Assembly (NCBI GenBank): GCA_013407085.1 | Contig: JACCGJ010024105.1 | Span: forward strand, 23,463-87,462 | DNA: 64,000 bases | Source: Atriophallophorus winterbourni | Taxonomy: Eukaryota; Platyhelminthes; Trematoda; Plagiorchiida; Microphallidae | Direction of reading: 5' to 3' | The notes under the pieces: model-generated | What the model was told of the DNA's origin: nothing | Database searches by the model: none | The model's input: only the letters and a program-made list of their open reading frames with translations | In this document: positions 22,572-35,260 of the stretch, piece after piece | Layout of the letters: every line of letters begins with the position of its first letter | Position numbering within the stretch: the first letter of the stretch is position 1 | Made by a program: the position numbers and the translations under genes

Positions 22572-22595
22572 CGCCCTATACGCGGGTATTTACGT
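22572..22595 (-). repeat. pogo-like element right TIR
   Basis: Inverted match to 21399-21422; followed by TA. Confidence 0.85.
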
Positions 22596-22597
22596 TA

Positions 22598-24600
22598 GTC
22601 CTAATCATTACAAAATTGGACGACTGATAAAGATACAGACGACAACGTTTTCCTACCAATTCATATTATGTTTAGTAAAATCGTTGCTCCACTCGTGGTG
22701 GTAGTTGCATCATATATATTTCTAACGATATATCGGCCAAATTTCATTGTTCTCCTTCACTGGATAATATTGATTATTCCATATGGCTTGATATACCTTC
22801 ACTGAACGCTCTTTTCGGTTGTATTTATAACCCACCTTCTCCATCCTTATATAAGCTTTGTAAGAATGCTTTAAGATTCAAGATTTAAGATTCGAGATTT
22901 TATGTTTGAAAAAGCAATTACTTTACAATAACCATGCAGTTGAACTATATGTACAAATGTATATGTGTATATGTGTGTAGAAAATAATTTAAAAATAAAA
23001 TAATTCTGGTAACGATAGATTATAAATAGTTCGGGGCATAATTTGGATTGGCTTTAATTATAGTTTCTTTGAGCCCTTTCAAAAATAAACTTATAGCTGG
23101 TGATCTCTATATGCCTTATGCATGCTGAAACTCCCCTCAACTTTCCAGAAAATTCTCCTCTATTTACGAAGCCATGAAACTACTAGATTACATAATCAGT
23201 AGATAAACCTGCGAAGCAGTCAAACCTTCTAAATCCTATTTTCACATCGGGTCCTAATCCTAGTAATATGGATGTCATAACGCCCCTTTTTGGTTGTTAT
23301 CATGAAAAACGTTACGTGCAACGGCGTCTTTGTGAGAATCGGAAATCCACCAGCACAGATAATGACTGTCTTTATGTTGATTAGACAACGTTTTCTACAC
23401 TAATTACAAACTCTGCTAGGACTGACTTCTTTATATCTCCGGATATCAATCTTATCTCTTCAATATTTCATGAGAACTATTATAGATGTCTTGTAAATGC
23501 ATCAACGAATCGAAAGTATAAGTCAATTTATCTGCATAAAATAAACCTTTCTGAAAAAAGATAGTCCGTCTTTATGCTTTTGTAAACCACACACGACTTT
23601 TATTCATTGTAAAGTCTCAAGAAACTTCATAGCTCCTTTACATGAATCAAATTGCAGTTCATATATCGTACGCGAGCGAGGCCTTTGAATCGGCCGTGCT
23701 CAAATAACTTTTTCTACTTATTTTCATTTTTTTAAAATCAATATGTAACCCTTTTGTTTTTTTAAAACTTTTTAACATATTCCTATGTAATCGAAGAACG
23801 TTAGATGCCCCGCACGCTTTAAATGATGTGTAATTTTTTAAAAATGGGGGATTTGCTGCGCCGGTCAGAAAAATGGAAAAGAAAACTTGTGTATGTGGAT
23901 TTTTACAATTCGTCAACTTCCATCACAACGCTTAATACCGATGTAGACGAAATCGAAGCTATTTGGAATTGAATGTGACTGACAATATCAAATTTTCCAA
24001 TTAAACTTTAACTCTTCTGTCATATTTATTATTTGCATTACAAACTTGTGTGGTTAAATTAATTTGATTCGCTGAAAATTTGTATTAACGAATAAAGCCT
24101 TCTTCTTCTTCTAAAAAATCAAGAAAGATTGGCCATGAATAATGCTTCGAAGAACAAGTCTTTATATATTCTAACGGGATCTTCATATAATCTAAGTAAA
24201 CATTGAATTTCTACACTTGTGTTCTACCATGATGATGAGGAATCATCCACATCAGATTCTTAGGCAATAAATAAGCTATTTTATACTATTTTATATAATC
24301 GTTCAACAGCAGCATATACCGTCCACACTTACATCAAAATACTCCTTCAATTTCTAATGATTCCATCTTATTTAGTTCACATGTAGTTAGCGCAATGTGT
24401 CTAGAAAAAGCAAAGCTCCTTATTAGCCTGATATTGTAGGTGTTGTCCGATAAATCTTGCAACGAAATACAGATGATATACCTTTAATTTTATTAAACCT
24501 AAACGATCTTTTTGTTTAATCTCTAATATTCGTCTTCGAATGGAATAATTCTGTCATTATACCTTATATCACAGTCATAGATTACATAAACAATGATGTT
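22598..24600. other. No gene recognised
   Basis: AT-rich, short ORFs only, no repeat family recognised. Confidence 0.4.
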
Positions 24601-24619
24601 TTAACACTGTCAAGTTGGG

Positions 24620-25420
24620 TCTCACAATGAGGGTTTGAATCCTCAGCTTATCACGGGTATACGCTGCTCAATACCCCCTGATACTATATTTAACTGGGGG
24701 TTGCCCAGCTTGAGTCGGTCTGTAGCCGTAAAATAAGACCTGAAAATCTATCCGTCTGTCATAAGCAGACACGAACGCTGAGCTCTAATCCATTCGATAG
24801 ATAGCTTTTAACCTGTATCTGCTGCTTTCTGTTTTATTATCAACAGAAGCGAAATAAAGTGTACTCTCCATTGTTGCGTTGAGATGTACGCCATGGCAAT
24901 GCCATTGTTTTATATTATATCACATCACGTACAGATTATCTGAGAGCAACATGCAAATACTGTTACCTATATATTTATTGAACGTCAAATTCTTCTGCAA
25001 AAATGGCCTTGAAATTGTTTTCCTGCAAATGTAAATAATACAGTCTGATTGTACAAACCATTTGGAATTATTGATCATGTATAACATGTTATGGAGTTCC
25101 AAAAATAGAAAAGTTAAATGCAACTTCCGACTACCTCACGAGACCTCGACTCTGGATTTTTCCTTGTGTTTGACTCCTGAAGCATTTTCAGTGATTGTAT
25201 GTTGCCACGAGTCAGTGGAGGTTCGAGATAAAGGTGTAACTTCCCCTAGGTGCACCGTCTTCATGAACTCACGAGCTTTAGATTTTCGAAAAAAACTGGT
25301 TTTGAGGCGCCAGTCAGCCAAGAGCTGGACTTCTTTGTAATAGGTTATATGAGACGCGCGCCATTAAAACGATTTCGGAATTGGGAGCTTATCTCCATAA
25401 CTGTCTCTGCCGTGACAATT
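24620..25420 (-). mobile_element. RTE LINE 5' UTR fragment, itself interrupted
   Basis: Blocks at 24655-24900 (GGGGGTTGCCCAGCTTGAG) and 25110-25420 (ACTCCTGAAGC, GAGGCGCCAGTCAGCC, TATATGAGACG) match the 5' region of the RTE at 50290-50960 and of the fragment at 42900-43560. The 200 bp between the blocks do not match, which suggests a replacement or insertion. Confidence 0.65.
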
Positions 25421-26110
25421 TTGCAAACAGTAAAGTTAAGTATGATGCGGTGTATAGAATTTGTGTAAATATTTTAAATGAATATCAGTGTACCATGCAT
25501 TAAAATATAAAATGTAGTGATGTAGCATGCTTATTCAAAAATGGACTCCAGTATTGATTGTTCGGCATTAAAGTTGCCTTGAAATGTTCTTTTTTATCTA
25601 ATAACCCGGAACCATGTAATTCCCAGTTAAAAAGCGTCATAAACGTCGATTAAATTTAGTTACATTTGTTATTAAAAGCTAAAATTTTATAATCAGAGCT
25701 GGTGTGGGTAAGAGAGCGCTAATTTAACGAAGCTTAGGTCTTACGGTTCTATTACGTGAGTGAGGAGATGTAATATCGTTGAATGAGATACTGGTTTGCG
25801 TTACAGAATTAGCTAAAGAAGGCGATGTTGATTTTGCTTAAATTCTTGTGGGACCTCTCAAATTCCATCGTTTATTCTCCTTTGCTAAAACATTCGGTGT
25901 TAGATTGAATAGATACGGTACGCTATTGTAACGTTTGACTATCCGTTGCAATGTTGTAACATCCGATGTGATAAGAACATTGTGAAATCATGAATCGATT
26001 TGACAACACTCTTGCTTTCTCTTGTGCGTCGCGAAGAATTCGTAAATGGGTTGTAATAAGATTGGACAACATTTGTGTTGTTTAATTTTCCTCAATATTA
26101 TCAAAAAAGC
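25421..26110. other. No gene recognised
   Basis: No supported feature. Confidence 0.4.
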
Positions 26111-26950
26111 TCAATCTAGTTGAAACCATAAGTAGAACAGATAGTAGTTTTCAAATCCCCCTCCATCTATATTAAACAGAATAACGTTTTCGAAATTCAA
26201 GTCTTTCTGACAAATTTCGGTGAAAATGGTTTTAAAGAACTTGATAGTTCGTTGAAGTGAATCTTTGTCAATGTTTGAATTATCATCCAAAAGGATAGTC
26301 AATGGTTGCAAATTTTTGCTAACATGTGTAATGATAGAATAATTCTTCCGAATTTCATCTATTTCGATTTTTCACTTCTTTAGTTTATTTAGAATGAGAT
26401 AACTTTTTGGATTTCATTGTTGTATGGATTAGGACGTGGTTGTATAGGAGCACTAGGTCGAATAGTTTGCGAATTTGGTTGGATGCTGATCTAGTAACTA
26501 TAGCTGTGGAAATTTGAAGTTCTTTATTATCAGTATTTTAGCGAGTGGCCAAGATTTGATGAGCCAAACTCTTTAGATTAGCGTATCGTTGTGCTCTGCG
26601 GGTGATGATGGGGAGCGATATTTGACCCTAATTTCACAGCTGTCACCAGATTACCAGTCAAGAGAGCATCGCATCGTTTCAGTGATTTTAAGTTCAGTTT
26701 CTGCAATGATATTATTCTTTAATCGCCTGTGACAATATAAGGTAACGCCACCTCATATTCTATCACAAACATGGCGAAGATCTGTCTTATTAGGGATAGA
26801 AAGTTCACTATCCGTCATACTCGAGTAATATCAGGTTTCAGTCGCAGCAATTAGATCGGATGAATTGTATGCAAAGTTTTGCTATCTTGTTGACTAAACA
26901 TTCAGAATTTTCAATAAAGTGATCAAATAACGTGGCCATGCTTGAGCGCA
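26111..26950 (-). pseudogene. Old LINE fragments (A-type ORF1, endonuclease)
   Basis: 26111-26330 reads LQPLTILLDDNSNIDKDSLQ and FENVILFNI on the minus strand, the counterpart of PLAILLDPSYVLDSDLLQ in LINE A ORF1. About 26600-26950 reads as a decayed endonuclease block with several stops. Low identity; likely one old copy. Confidence 0.45.
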
Positions 26951-28427
26951 ATGCTCTATGTGTAGTCTAACGACTGTTTTGTATAACGCTATGAAACCAT
27001 CCGGGAAACTGCATAAAACTCGCTCATAGCTGGTTGTGCAGTAGCTCCGCATCGATTAGCCCTTTTAAAGTTCGCTGGAACCTCTATAACTGTGTCACGG
27101 AATTTCGGCACTTTAGTAGTCGGAAATATTCAATCTGGTCCAAAAACATGGTGGTTCTTACCGACTCTTGGACAAGAGACAGCTTTTCGAAAATTTAGAT
27201 GGCATATCCCGTTTAGCGAACCACTTGGTTACGTTGATAATCAATAACGATTGTTTTCTTTCACCGTTTCCATTAAATAAATCTCTGCCGAATCTGTAAA
27301 ATATATTAGGTGAATATAGATTTCTGAGGCCTCAAATTCTTCGCGTATGAAATTTTCCAAATTTCAACATTGCGTAATTGTAATGTCACATTGCATGGTT
27401 ACTTCAGTTATCCTTATTAATTTAAGAAAGTTAGAATTGTAAGTTTTAGACGTCAGGAATAAAATACCAAACTTTTAAACCGCCTATGATTTTCTCATAC
27501 GTATATAATAATACGAGCATATGAGTTTATAGAAACCATGTGTACTAAATTATTCTAAAGATGAACACGATCGTTGAACGCAATCTTCTTGCATATAATT
27601 AATCTTTAAACGATTTGATAAATATATCCTTTCAACAGTGCGAAGGTCATTAGCGGTGAGTACTTATCTCGAGCATTCGAATGATATGCAGTACCTTATT
27701 ATCCGGCCAAAAACAAAATCAAGGAGCACCGAAAAGATCGATCACGACAAATGCAAGCGCCCAATGCTTCTTTATTTTCAATCCTTACATTCGAACGATT
27801 AGAGCGATAACTATTTAGAAATACGAAATCAGGTGTAACGTCAGCCGCAATCGAACGATACACAATTTGTCAATGTCTGTTAAACAAGCATTTTTCGGCG
27901 AAAGCTTCAATTGCACCGGTTGGCGAAAAATCGACCGGCAAATCAAATCGAATTGGCAACCCGGACAGACATGTTAAGGATCAGTGTTGTGGATATTTGG
28001 TTTGCCTGTATAAGAATGACGTGTGTTTAATTATTTCTTTTGTGCCTAAAAAACGCTTTTAACCTATCCGCTTCATTTGTGTCGCGGTATTTGTGGGCTA
28101 CTCTAATTTACGCCGATCTCAGGGATGATTCGTATCACAATCAAAATGCTTGAATACAACGCGGGAACCTAAAATTATCATTGCTGAACCGATGGAACAG
28201 AAATGTGATAATTGAACATCTGCTCGCCACCAGTCACATGTTGAACAGAAATAACCTGAAAAAATCACTCCTAGCCTCTTTACACCCTACTCACTAAAAT
28301 ATGGCATCGTAATAGAAATTTTGCGTCATTTCGACTATGCTAAAAAATATTAAACCGCGGACTAGTATTGTGTTAAAATTCTTGATTAAATGTTTGGCTT
28401 CCCATTTACTCAAAAATGTAAGTATGC
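26951..28427. other. No gene recognised
   Basis: A possible decayed LINE piece lies around 27000-27200. Nothing firm. Confidence 0.35.
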
Positions 28428-28462
<35 letters not shown>

Positions 28463-28560
28463 TATATTTTTGGATAAACCAAGTCATGCAACGCAGTATC
28501 AGTTATTCATTTGAACCAAACTAATGTTGTGGTCGAACATAATAACATATTTTTTCGTTA
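28428..28560 (-). mobile_element. LINE A-family 3' end with AAT tail
   Basis: An (AAT)n run at 28428-28461 is followed by TTTTTGGATAAACCAAGTCATGCAA, matching the LINE A terminus near 9795-9830. It is a 5'-truncated copy. Confidence 0.65.
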
Positions 28561-29639
28561 GCAACAGATAACAAATAGCTGGGTAATAATCTTTCACAGA
28601 ATAGCTTACATAAATCATAAAAAATGTATATCTCAGTAAAAATAATTAATAAAAATTGACAATTGTTTTCAAAATGACAGTAAATGCATGACATATAGTA
28701 GAGGGATTAATTACCGTTTTGATAGGTCCGAATCGCTCTGTTTATTCATGAATGATGTTCAGCATGCAAGTCCAAGCATGTATATGTGAGTTGGGGTATC
28801 AATTATTCGAATCCAGGGACACGTAACTATCATCATAATTTCAAGAGATAGAAGAGTGTATTTTCTTTAATTTTAATTAATCTGGTAAATAAAATCTCGA
28901 GATAATATATGGGTATGAAAACAAAAGCCTTTAATGACGTATAAGTAAAAGTTTCGTGAGTTTTCATTGGCTCCATGTGTGTTATCTAAAGCATATATGT
29001 GACTTTTTGATAGTATCAATAATAAATAGCTCGGCTAATTTTTTGCTGTTGAAAATGATTTGAGTTGCTCCTTGTAATCATTCAATGAAGCGCTCAGTCG
29101 AATTTTATCAGAAAGCAAATTTCATAAAAAAGAATATATAGAAATAATGTAATTTTTCTTACTTTTGGAATTTTCGGTATAGAAAATTTGTTTTCATGAC
29201 GAAGATTATATACTTCGGACTTCGGAAAATTTAATTTTAAAACAATGCCTATCTTATCTTCTTCCAATATTCAGCAAAAATTATTAAAAGTTTTATTGTA
29301 CAAAACCATAACAGTTCCAATCGCAAGATCTCACATATTTTCTATATGTTTGCTTATCCGAACTCGATCGCGTGAAAGGTCGTTGGATGCATTTTAAAAC
29401 ATAACAATTAGTTCGACTTATGTTGCTGGAAATAACATTTCAGTAATCTTATAAATGCAGTGTATGTAACCTGATTTTTATAAATAATTTTCACTATATT
29501 TTAGTTCTTTCTTATATACCAATGAGTAATGCTATTGAGAGAGCAACTACTCGAAAAAGCATGATCGCTGTTTCTTTGCGGTGGCAGAAAAATCAAATTT
29601 TCATACAGCTTGAAGCATTTGAAAGAACTAGGCCGAAAG
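28561..29639. other. No gene recognised
   Basis: AT-rich; no supported feature. Confidence 0.4.
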
Positions 29640-29930
29640 TTTACAAAGTTTGACCTAGTTGGTGCGTTCACTTTTTGGTAAATTGCATTGAAATCTAGTC
29701 AGTCCAGGGAATCTTCCGCATACGAGATTAAGTACTCGCAGTTTATTCCGGAGTGATTAAATTCACCGAAGATTACTAAACATGATGTTATGATGTTTAG
29801 ATTCAAAAGCTCAATTTGCAAATGTGCATTTTCTTTTAAACTAGTGTTTTGAATACGATAGTCGTAGCTTACCGCTATTCGCGTGCATCCTGGCATGAGC
29901 AACGCAGTTACTATCTGCAAGTTCGTCAGA
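29640..29930 (-). pseudogene. LINE endonuclease fragment
   Basis: The minus strand reads LLMPGCTRIAVSYDYR...LVIFGEFNHSGINCEYL, the counterpart of the VxGDFNxPxINWE box of CR1 endonucleases with GDFN changed to GEFN. No other domain is preserved next to it. Confidence 0.5.
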
Positions 29931-30384
29931 AAAATAAATACTTTCCTATATGAATTTATGCTTGATTAGTTGGAAATCATATATTAACTTTCATGTCATA
30001 TGCGAATAAGTGAAGGTTACAATAGAAAATATATGTATGTAAGTCATTTATGCGTAAAAATTAGTAACATGCATGAGACACTACCTTTATTACCCCAATG
30101 AAAATCAGCACTCTGTAGGATATGTGGTCGTTGATTTGAAAAGAGTATTTGCGAGAAATGAGATTTTAGCTTTGAAAACTTTTACTTCTAATCACACACG
30201 ATTTGAGTTTAGATTATATATATGTTTGGCAAAAAACTACATATGCCATAGCTTCCTAAACGAAGTAGTAGTATAGTCAAGGGATTTCAGCTAGCCTGTA
30301 TTGCAAGAAATTTTATTCTAGTATCAAAGTTAAGCTCTAGATTATAAACTTGCAGAGGATTATGTGCCAATTAGAATCAGCGAG
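29931..30384. other. No gene recognised
   Basis: Short ORFs only. Confidence 0.4.
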
Positions 30385-31467
30385 CAGTATCTCGTCAATA
30401 AATGCGATAGACCTGGCGATAGAAGTGGCGGTAGCGTTGCACTCACCTAGAGTATGGCTTGCACAATACGGGAACAGGTATATCTCTAACAGGTGAAATC
30501 GTTCAAGTTGTTACGAGTATCCTGACTTACTACAAGTCATCCCTCGCAATTGCTTGTGTCTACGTCACACCAAGTGCAGTCCCGCAGGAGATGACACAGC
30601 TGATTGAAACGCCTGACAGGTTGTTTTAACCAGCTTCCAGCGTAATCATCTTAGGTGATTTCAACCTTCCAGAAATAAATTGGGCCGTCCTGTAGGTTTA
30701 GTCACCAAGCAATTCGAAAGGTTTCTCGAATAAGTCCACGATCATGTGTTGCATCAGCATGTGATTGATCCTACGAGGTTTCGACATGGATGCACTCCAT
30801 CCACTGTGGACCTAGTATTGTCGTCCCAGCTAGAAGCCGTTGAACTTTTAAAATACCTACCATCGCTTGGCAGAAGCGATCCTCTTATGATTAGCTTCAA
30901 AGCAGTATCGCGTTTTCACAAACCTATTGCTCTCCCTAGACGCAATGTTAGGCTTGTAGAATAAGATTTTCTCCTAAAAACTTCACAATCTTCCTTTCAG
31001 TTCTCTAACGATTCCAATGTAAGTGACAACTGGGATGGAATTTGTAAGTATCTAAAAGAGTTGCAAGACGAGCACGCTCCGCTGCAATCAGTGAAAAAGC
31101 ATCATACGTCGTTCTGGTGGACTCCTCGAGTTCGTCGGTCTACCCGTAAACGAAATCGTTTATTGCGCCAATATAAGCAATCTCATACTTCTGGTTCTTC
31201 GGTCCGATACAAAACCGTTCGGAACGCGTGTGTTAATATACAGTGTATGGTCAAAAAGGAGTTCGAGTTATCCTTAGTTAGGGATGCTAAATCCAATCCC
31301 TAAAGATTTTATAGCTACCCTCAATCGAAAGGCAAAACCAGGGAAAGCATTGGAGATTTGAATATCGAGGACGGAATAGTAGCCGATACCGACTTGTCCG
31401 AAGACATGCATTCTCCAGGTTCTTCAGTGGCGTTCAGAGACGTGATAATTCTTTAAATGCTCCGTCT

Positions 31468-32770
31468 ATGTCGTTTAATCTACTACCCAGTGCTCCTGCA
31501 CTAGATGAGTTGCCCTTTATTGAATCCGAGGTATATAAAGCACTTATCCATGTTCGCGTCAACAAAGCTGAGGCACCAGATTGTATCCACTCGATTGTGC
31601 TAAAGAATCTCGCCCCAGTGCTTACAACACCTTTATGCAAGCTCTTCAATTCATGCTTGAACCTGGGTATAATTCCTAGTGAGTATAATGAAGCCATAAT
31701 CGTACCAATACACAAGGGTGGTTGCAGGTCAACTCTTGGTCACTATAAACCTATCAACCTGACTAGAATCCTCTCGAAAGTATTTGAAAAACTACTGTGT
31801 GACAAAATCTGTCGGCATCTCTGTCGGTATTCTCTACTGAGTGTAACTCAGCATGGATTTGTTAAAGGTAGATCCTGCCTGACTAACCTTCTTAGTTTTC
31901 TTGATACTGCCACTAAAATAATGTATGAACGGAAGTCTATCGTAGCCCTCTTCATAGACTTCAGCAATGCTTTTGATTCCATAAATCACCACCTTCTAGA
32001 GACTGAGCTAGCAGCAAATGGCATACAAGTAGTCTACTTGCTTGGATAAAGGCCTTCCTTACATGTAAAACATTCAGAGTTTGGGTAGGATCCACGTTTT
32101 GGAATCAAACCGACGTGATCAGAGGGGTACCCCAGGGTCGGTCATCGGTCCTTTCTATTCCTGATTTACATCGATGACTTGTCGATTGCATTGAAGTGCT
32201 TGTGCTTTATTTTCGCGGATGATGTGAAATTCATCAAATCAACGAATGAAGATACCCTGACGCACGACCTTGAACGGGTCATAAACTGGTTATACCACTG
32301 GGACCTCCCACTGAACCTTAATAAGAGCCAACTTTTGTCAGCACTGGTTGATAAGATTTCAGTCTAGGTACCCTTAATTCATTGTTCGACTCAAAAGTGT
32401 ACAGCGTCTCGCAATTCGCATGATTGAAGGTCAGCGAGTTAAACCGTACACTGCACGCCTGAAGTCCCTTGATCTTTTCTTACTTACGCGCAGTCGTTTG
32501 AGAAGTGACTTAATTGGAACCTTCATGATCTTGAAGGTGTTAAGTAGCGTTATAATGAACGACTTCTCTGCCTTAAGACCTAAGCTGGACACCCGCGGAC
32601 ATTCACTCAAACTTGCTAAGGAGCGATGTAGAATAAACACCCGGAAAAACGTTTTCAGCCTCAGGGTGGTAAACTTCACGAACCGGCTTCCAGAAAATCT
32701 TATATCATTCAGTTCTGCCGCGAATTATGAGAACGGTTCAGAGCGCATCTGGAGCAAGCTTTTTCCTTAA
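31468..32770 (+). pseudogene. Family B LINE reverse transcriptase, broken
   Basis: The open part 31468-32049 carries VNKAEAPDCIHSIVLKNLAP, PIHKGGCRSTLGHYKPINLT, TQHGFVKGRSCLTNLLSF and ALFIDFSNAFDSINHHLLE. A frameshift near 32045 follows, then the GVPQG region with a lesion near 32140, then FADDVKF at about 32210. About 100 codons between the palm and the thumb are missing near 32365; the frame resumes with MIEGQRVKPYTARLKSLDLF and ends near 32770. Not functional. Confidence 0.75.
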
Positions 32771-32884
32771 TTCTCTCCCTAATTTCTATGCAAGGTTAGG
32801 TAGTTCAACATTTTTAGCGTTTTCTGGTAAATAGAGTGAATGCTAGAGTTCTGTTTTTTATTTAAATACACAACTCATCTTTAG

Positions 32885-32909
32885 CTGACCTCTCACCCTA
32901 CTGGTGAAC
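32885..32909 (+). repeat. Shared LINE 3' hairpin motif (copy 3)
   Basis: CTCTCACC, CTACT-type loop, GGTGAAC in the family B 3' UTR. Confidence 0.45.
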
Positions 32910-33145
32910 ATACATTTGTTTTTGTTTTTCGAGCATCATTCATAAAGAGGTGCTTCCTAAATACAACCCTGATAATATCTTGGCGTCGCGATCGTCGAAA
33001 ATATCCAAAGCACAATAAGGAAAAACGCTTTGGCAGTGGTATTTGCTTTTCTGCAGCTTTCCGCCGAAAGAAATTCTGAATTCTCGATTGGATTGTAAGC
33101 CGCTTATTTTCCTGTGCAACTGAACTGAACTGAACCTAATGTGCA

Positions 33146-33929
33146 TTTAAAAATAACTTTTAATAACTTTTGTAAGTAATTCATATATCATTGCTGTGTG
33201 GTAAATTTGGCAAAAAATTGATACAGTGTTTAGAACCACATTTATGTCTTGATGGAATTACAAAATGTTTCTTTTCTGAAAAGGGATAATTATGTTCTAT
33301 TGAAGTGTTAAATAAGTTCAGAAGGAGAAGTTTAAAATTATCAACACCCATTAGGTAAATGAGCGTGTTTATATCTATTATGTCCGGCTTGGGTCTTATC
33401 GTAGTTTATGCAAATATTTTGCAGCGTACAAGTGCGCTGAATTGGCTTATTGTTGTCTCCGTTGGTAGAAAAATTAATTGTAGTATTGAAATGGAGGAAG
33501 TAATATCTCGCAGATTGGTTTGGGTTATGTAATTTTTATTCCTGCAGAAATGGCAGTCAGTACTTGAGTAACAAAATATACATTGCTGGTTGTGTTAATT
33601 AATAGTCATTTAATCTGCTTAGTCGTTTCGTCTCAACATTTAGTTCCTATTTTTCGAACTAGATCTGAGATATATATTTGTAGAATCATTTAAGAGAAAA
33701 AACTGGGACCAGTCTTCAAATCTGATAAGCGGTAAAATTCGGTTTCAGTTTATGTAACGTCAAAATGGATTGAAATAGTTTGCAGTTTTTTAAGAAAATG
33801 GTAGATAAAGTGTTAATATTTAATGTTCTTCATCAAAGGAAGAAGGTTATACTCGCAATTTATTCAGAGGTATCTTTGAAGTTTAAATTGAGTGGAGAAT
33901 GTTGATTTTTCTATTCTGTTTTTCAAAAA
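33146..33929. other. No gene recognised
   Basis: No supported feature. Confidence 0.4.
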
Positions 33930-34070
33930 AAACATCTGTGACCTCTTCAGGTAGGCGTTCTCCTGGAACGTGTATGATGGCTTACGTTTAGTGTGTTCGT
34001 ACCAGTTCCAATCAGGCAGATTAAAGTCACCGGCTATAAGTTCATGATGCTTGAGGTGTAAGTATACTTG
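33930..34070 (-). pseudogene. LINE endonuclease fragment
   Basis: The minus strand reads HHELIAGDFNLPDWNWYEHT and then PSYTFQENAYLK, the GDFN region of a CR1 endonuclease. Only about 45 residues remain. Confidence 0.55.
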
Positions 34071-34820
34071 GAATGCATATATATTTCAATTGTAATAGTA
34101 TATACATTAGAAATCATAAATTAACTTTCGTCAACCACATTGACAGGATTACATCTGCAACCTCACAAGAAACGAAGATTAAATTGATTTTTTTAGTAAA
34201 TCCGATATATGATTTATGGGATCTTTCATAATAAAATAGAAAACATTTTGCAGTATCAGTATGACAGGGCGATAGTCGACCAAGTCGAAACGAGTAACAA
34301 GATCCTATCAGGTTTGTGCTTGATAACACCCGCCAATACCAGGATTGATTAGTAGTTAGCACAGGCGTGTGTACCTGTGAATAGATGATGGGAGAAATCT
34401 CAACCCAAAAAATGTAGAGAGTTAATGCATGCTGCATGTCTAATCGAATGTAACGATTATAGACAGCAGTTAACTTTTAAATCATCGAAAAATTTGGAAA
34501 ATAATCGCATTTTGGTTTTGGGATTCTTACAATAATTTTTGACATTAAATAGGGTGGAATATGATCCTATGGGTATAACTCCAGAAAACGCATCTGCCAC
34601 CGTTCTTACCACGTTTGTACGCATTTATTGAAGCTGCTGAGTCTATCTGTGGGGACTAAGTTCCACGCGTTCACTACAGGGATGCTAAAAAGTTCGTTCT
34701 GGATTCCACCCTGGTGTACTGTTTATTCAAATTGAGATTGTATCCTAGTTTATCAACCAGAGGATAGAACCGGAAAAAGTTATCGAATTACAGACATCTT
34801 AATCCATTTACAACGTCGAA

Positions 34821-35010
34821 GGTGTTGTTCAAACGGTGGTCGCTGAGTTTGTGTAGTTGTTGTTTGACGTTTCGTCATCAAGCTAGATGAGTTCAAAAGA
34901 CGTACAGCTGATGATGTCCTCCAGCTCGATAACGAAACGTCCAACAACAAGCTCGGTGAACACCATCTGAACAGCATTCTCATCCTGAGCTACGCATATT
35001 CTCCTCTATT
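34821..35010. mobile_element. Penelope-like element ends, inverted pair
   Basis: The left arm (34821-34890) and right arm (about 34905-34985) are diverged inverted copies of each other; both contain ACGTTTCGTCATCAAGC-type sequence or its complement. They match the Penelope-like termini at 51983-52060, 56010-56105 and 60530-60650. The right arm carries a hammerhead-like core (34898-34943). The insertion splits a D-family LINE. Confidence 0.65.
34898..34943 (+). ncRNA. Hammerhead-ribozyme-like core in Penelope-like end (degenerate stem II)
   Basis: GACGTACAG, then CTGATGA, an imperfect hairpin, then GAAACGTC. The order CUGAUGA, stem II, GAAA with a flanking GACGU/ACGUC pair is hammerhead-like. 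Stem II is weakened by mismatches, and stem I would be only a few bases. Confidence 0.4.
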
Positions 35011-35260
35011 GCTGAACAACTTTAAAGATTTGTATGAGATCAGACGTTTGCTGAATCCTCCTAAGCGACAAATGTCCTGATGTTAGGAGACGATTTTCAT
35101 AGTTGGTGCATACAAACCCCTCAATCATGCGAGTGACCAACTTCTGTACATTTCTTGCTGCACTTTATCCATCTGATAATTCGTCCTTCAAGTTTGAATA
35201 CATTATTCTAGATGGTGTAATCCACTACCCGATTTGTTACACACTCTAAATGAAGAAAGG

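Larger units (their letters stand above)
21399..22595 (-). mobile_element. pogo-like (Tc1/mariner superfamily) DNA transposon with TIRs
   Basis: Terminal inverted repeats of 24 bp at 21399-21422 and 22572-22595 share the core CGTAAATACCCGCGTATAGG, with two mismatches. Each is flanked by TA (21397-21398 and 22596-22597), the target duplication used by this superfamily. GCGTCCYATACATRG-like subterminal repeats lie at about 22500 and 22555, and a weaker one at about 21460. A DDE_1-type transposase reads on the minus strand inside. The whole element is 1,197 bp, too short for the N-terminal DNA-binding domain. Confidence 0.85.
30385..33145 (+). mobile_element. Family B LINE (CR1-like), 5'-truncated, with GAACT tail
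   Basis: It starts inside the endonuclease (the same position matches about 16500 on the minus-strand copy). It has LGDFNLPEINW at about 30650 and VDLVLSSQLEAV at 30800. RT runs from 31468. The 3' UTR contains the hairpin motif (32885-32909) and ends in a short (GAACT)n tail at about 33120-33138. Related 3' ends are at 18130-18330 and 40496-40695. Confidence 0.75.
34245..35260 (-). mobile_element. D-family LINE 3' part, split by a Penelope-like insertion
   Basis: The minus strand reads the RT C-terminal region from about 35260 (VTRMIEGFVC-like, LSLRR-like). After the insertion at 34821-35010 it continues as VVNGLRCLEFDNFF and YTRVESRTNF (34560-34820), matching LINE D at 39200-39420. The 3' terminus with a TATCAG tail is at 34245-34395. 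Multiple stops. Confidence 0.65.
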
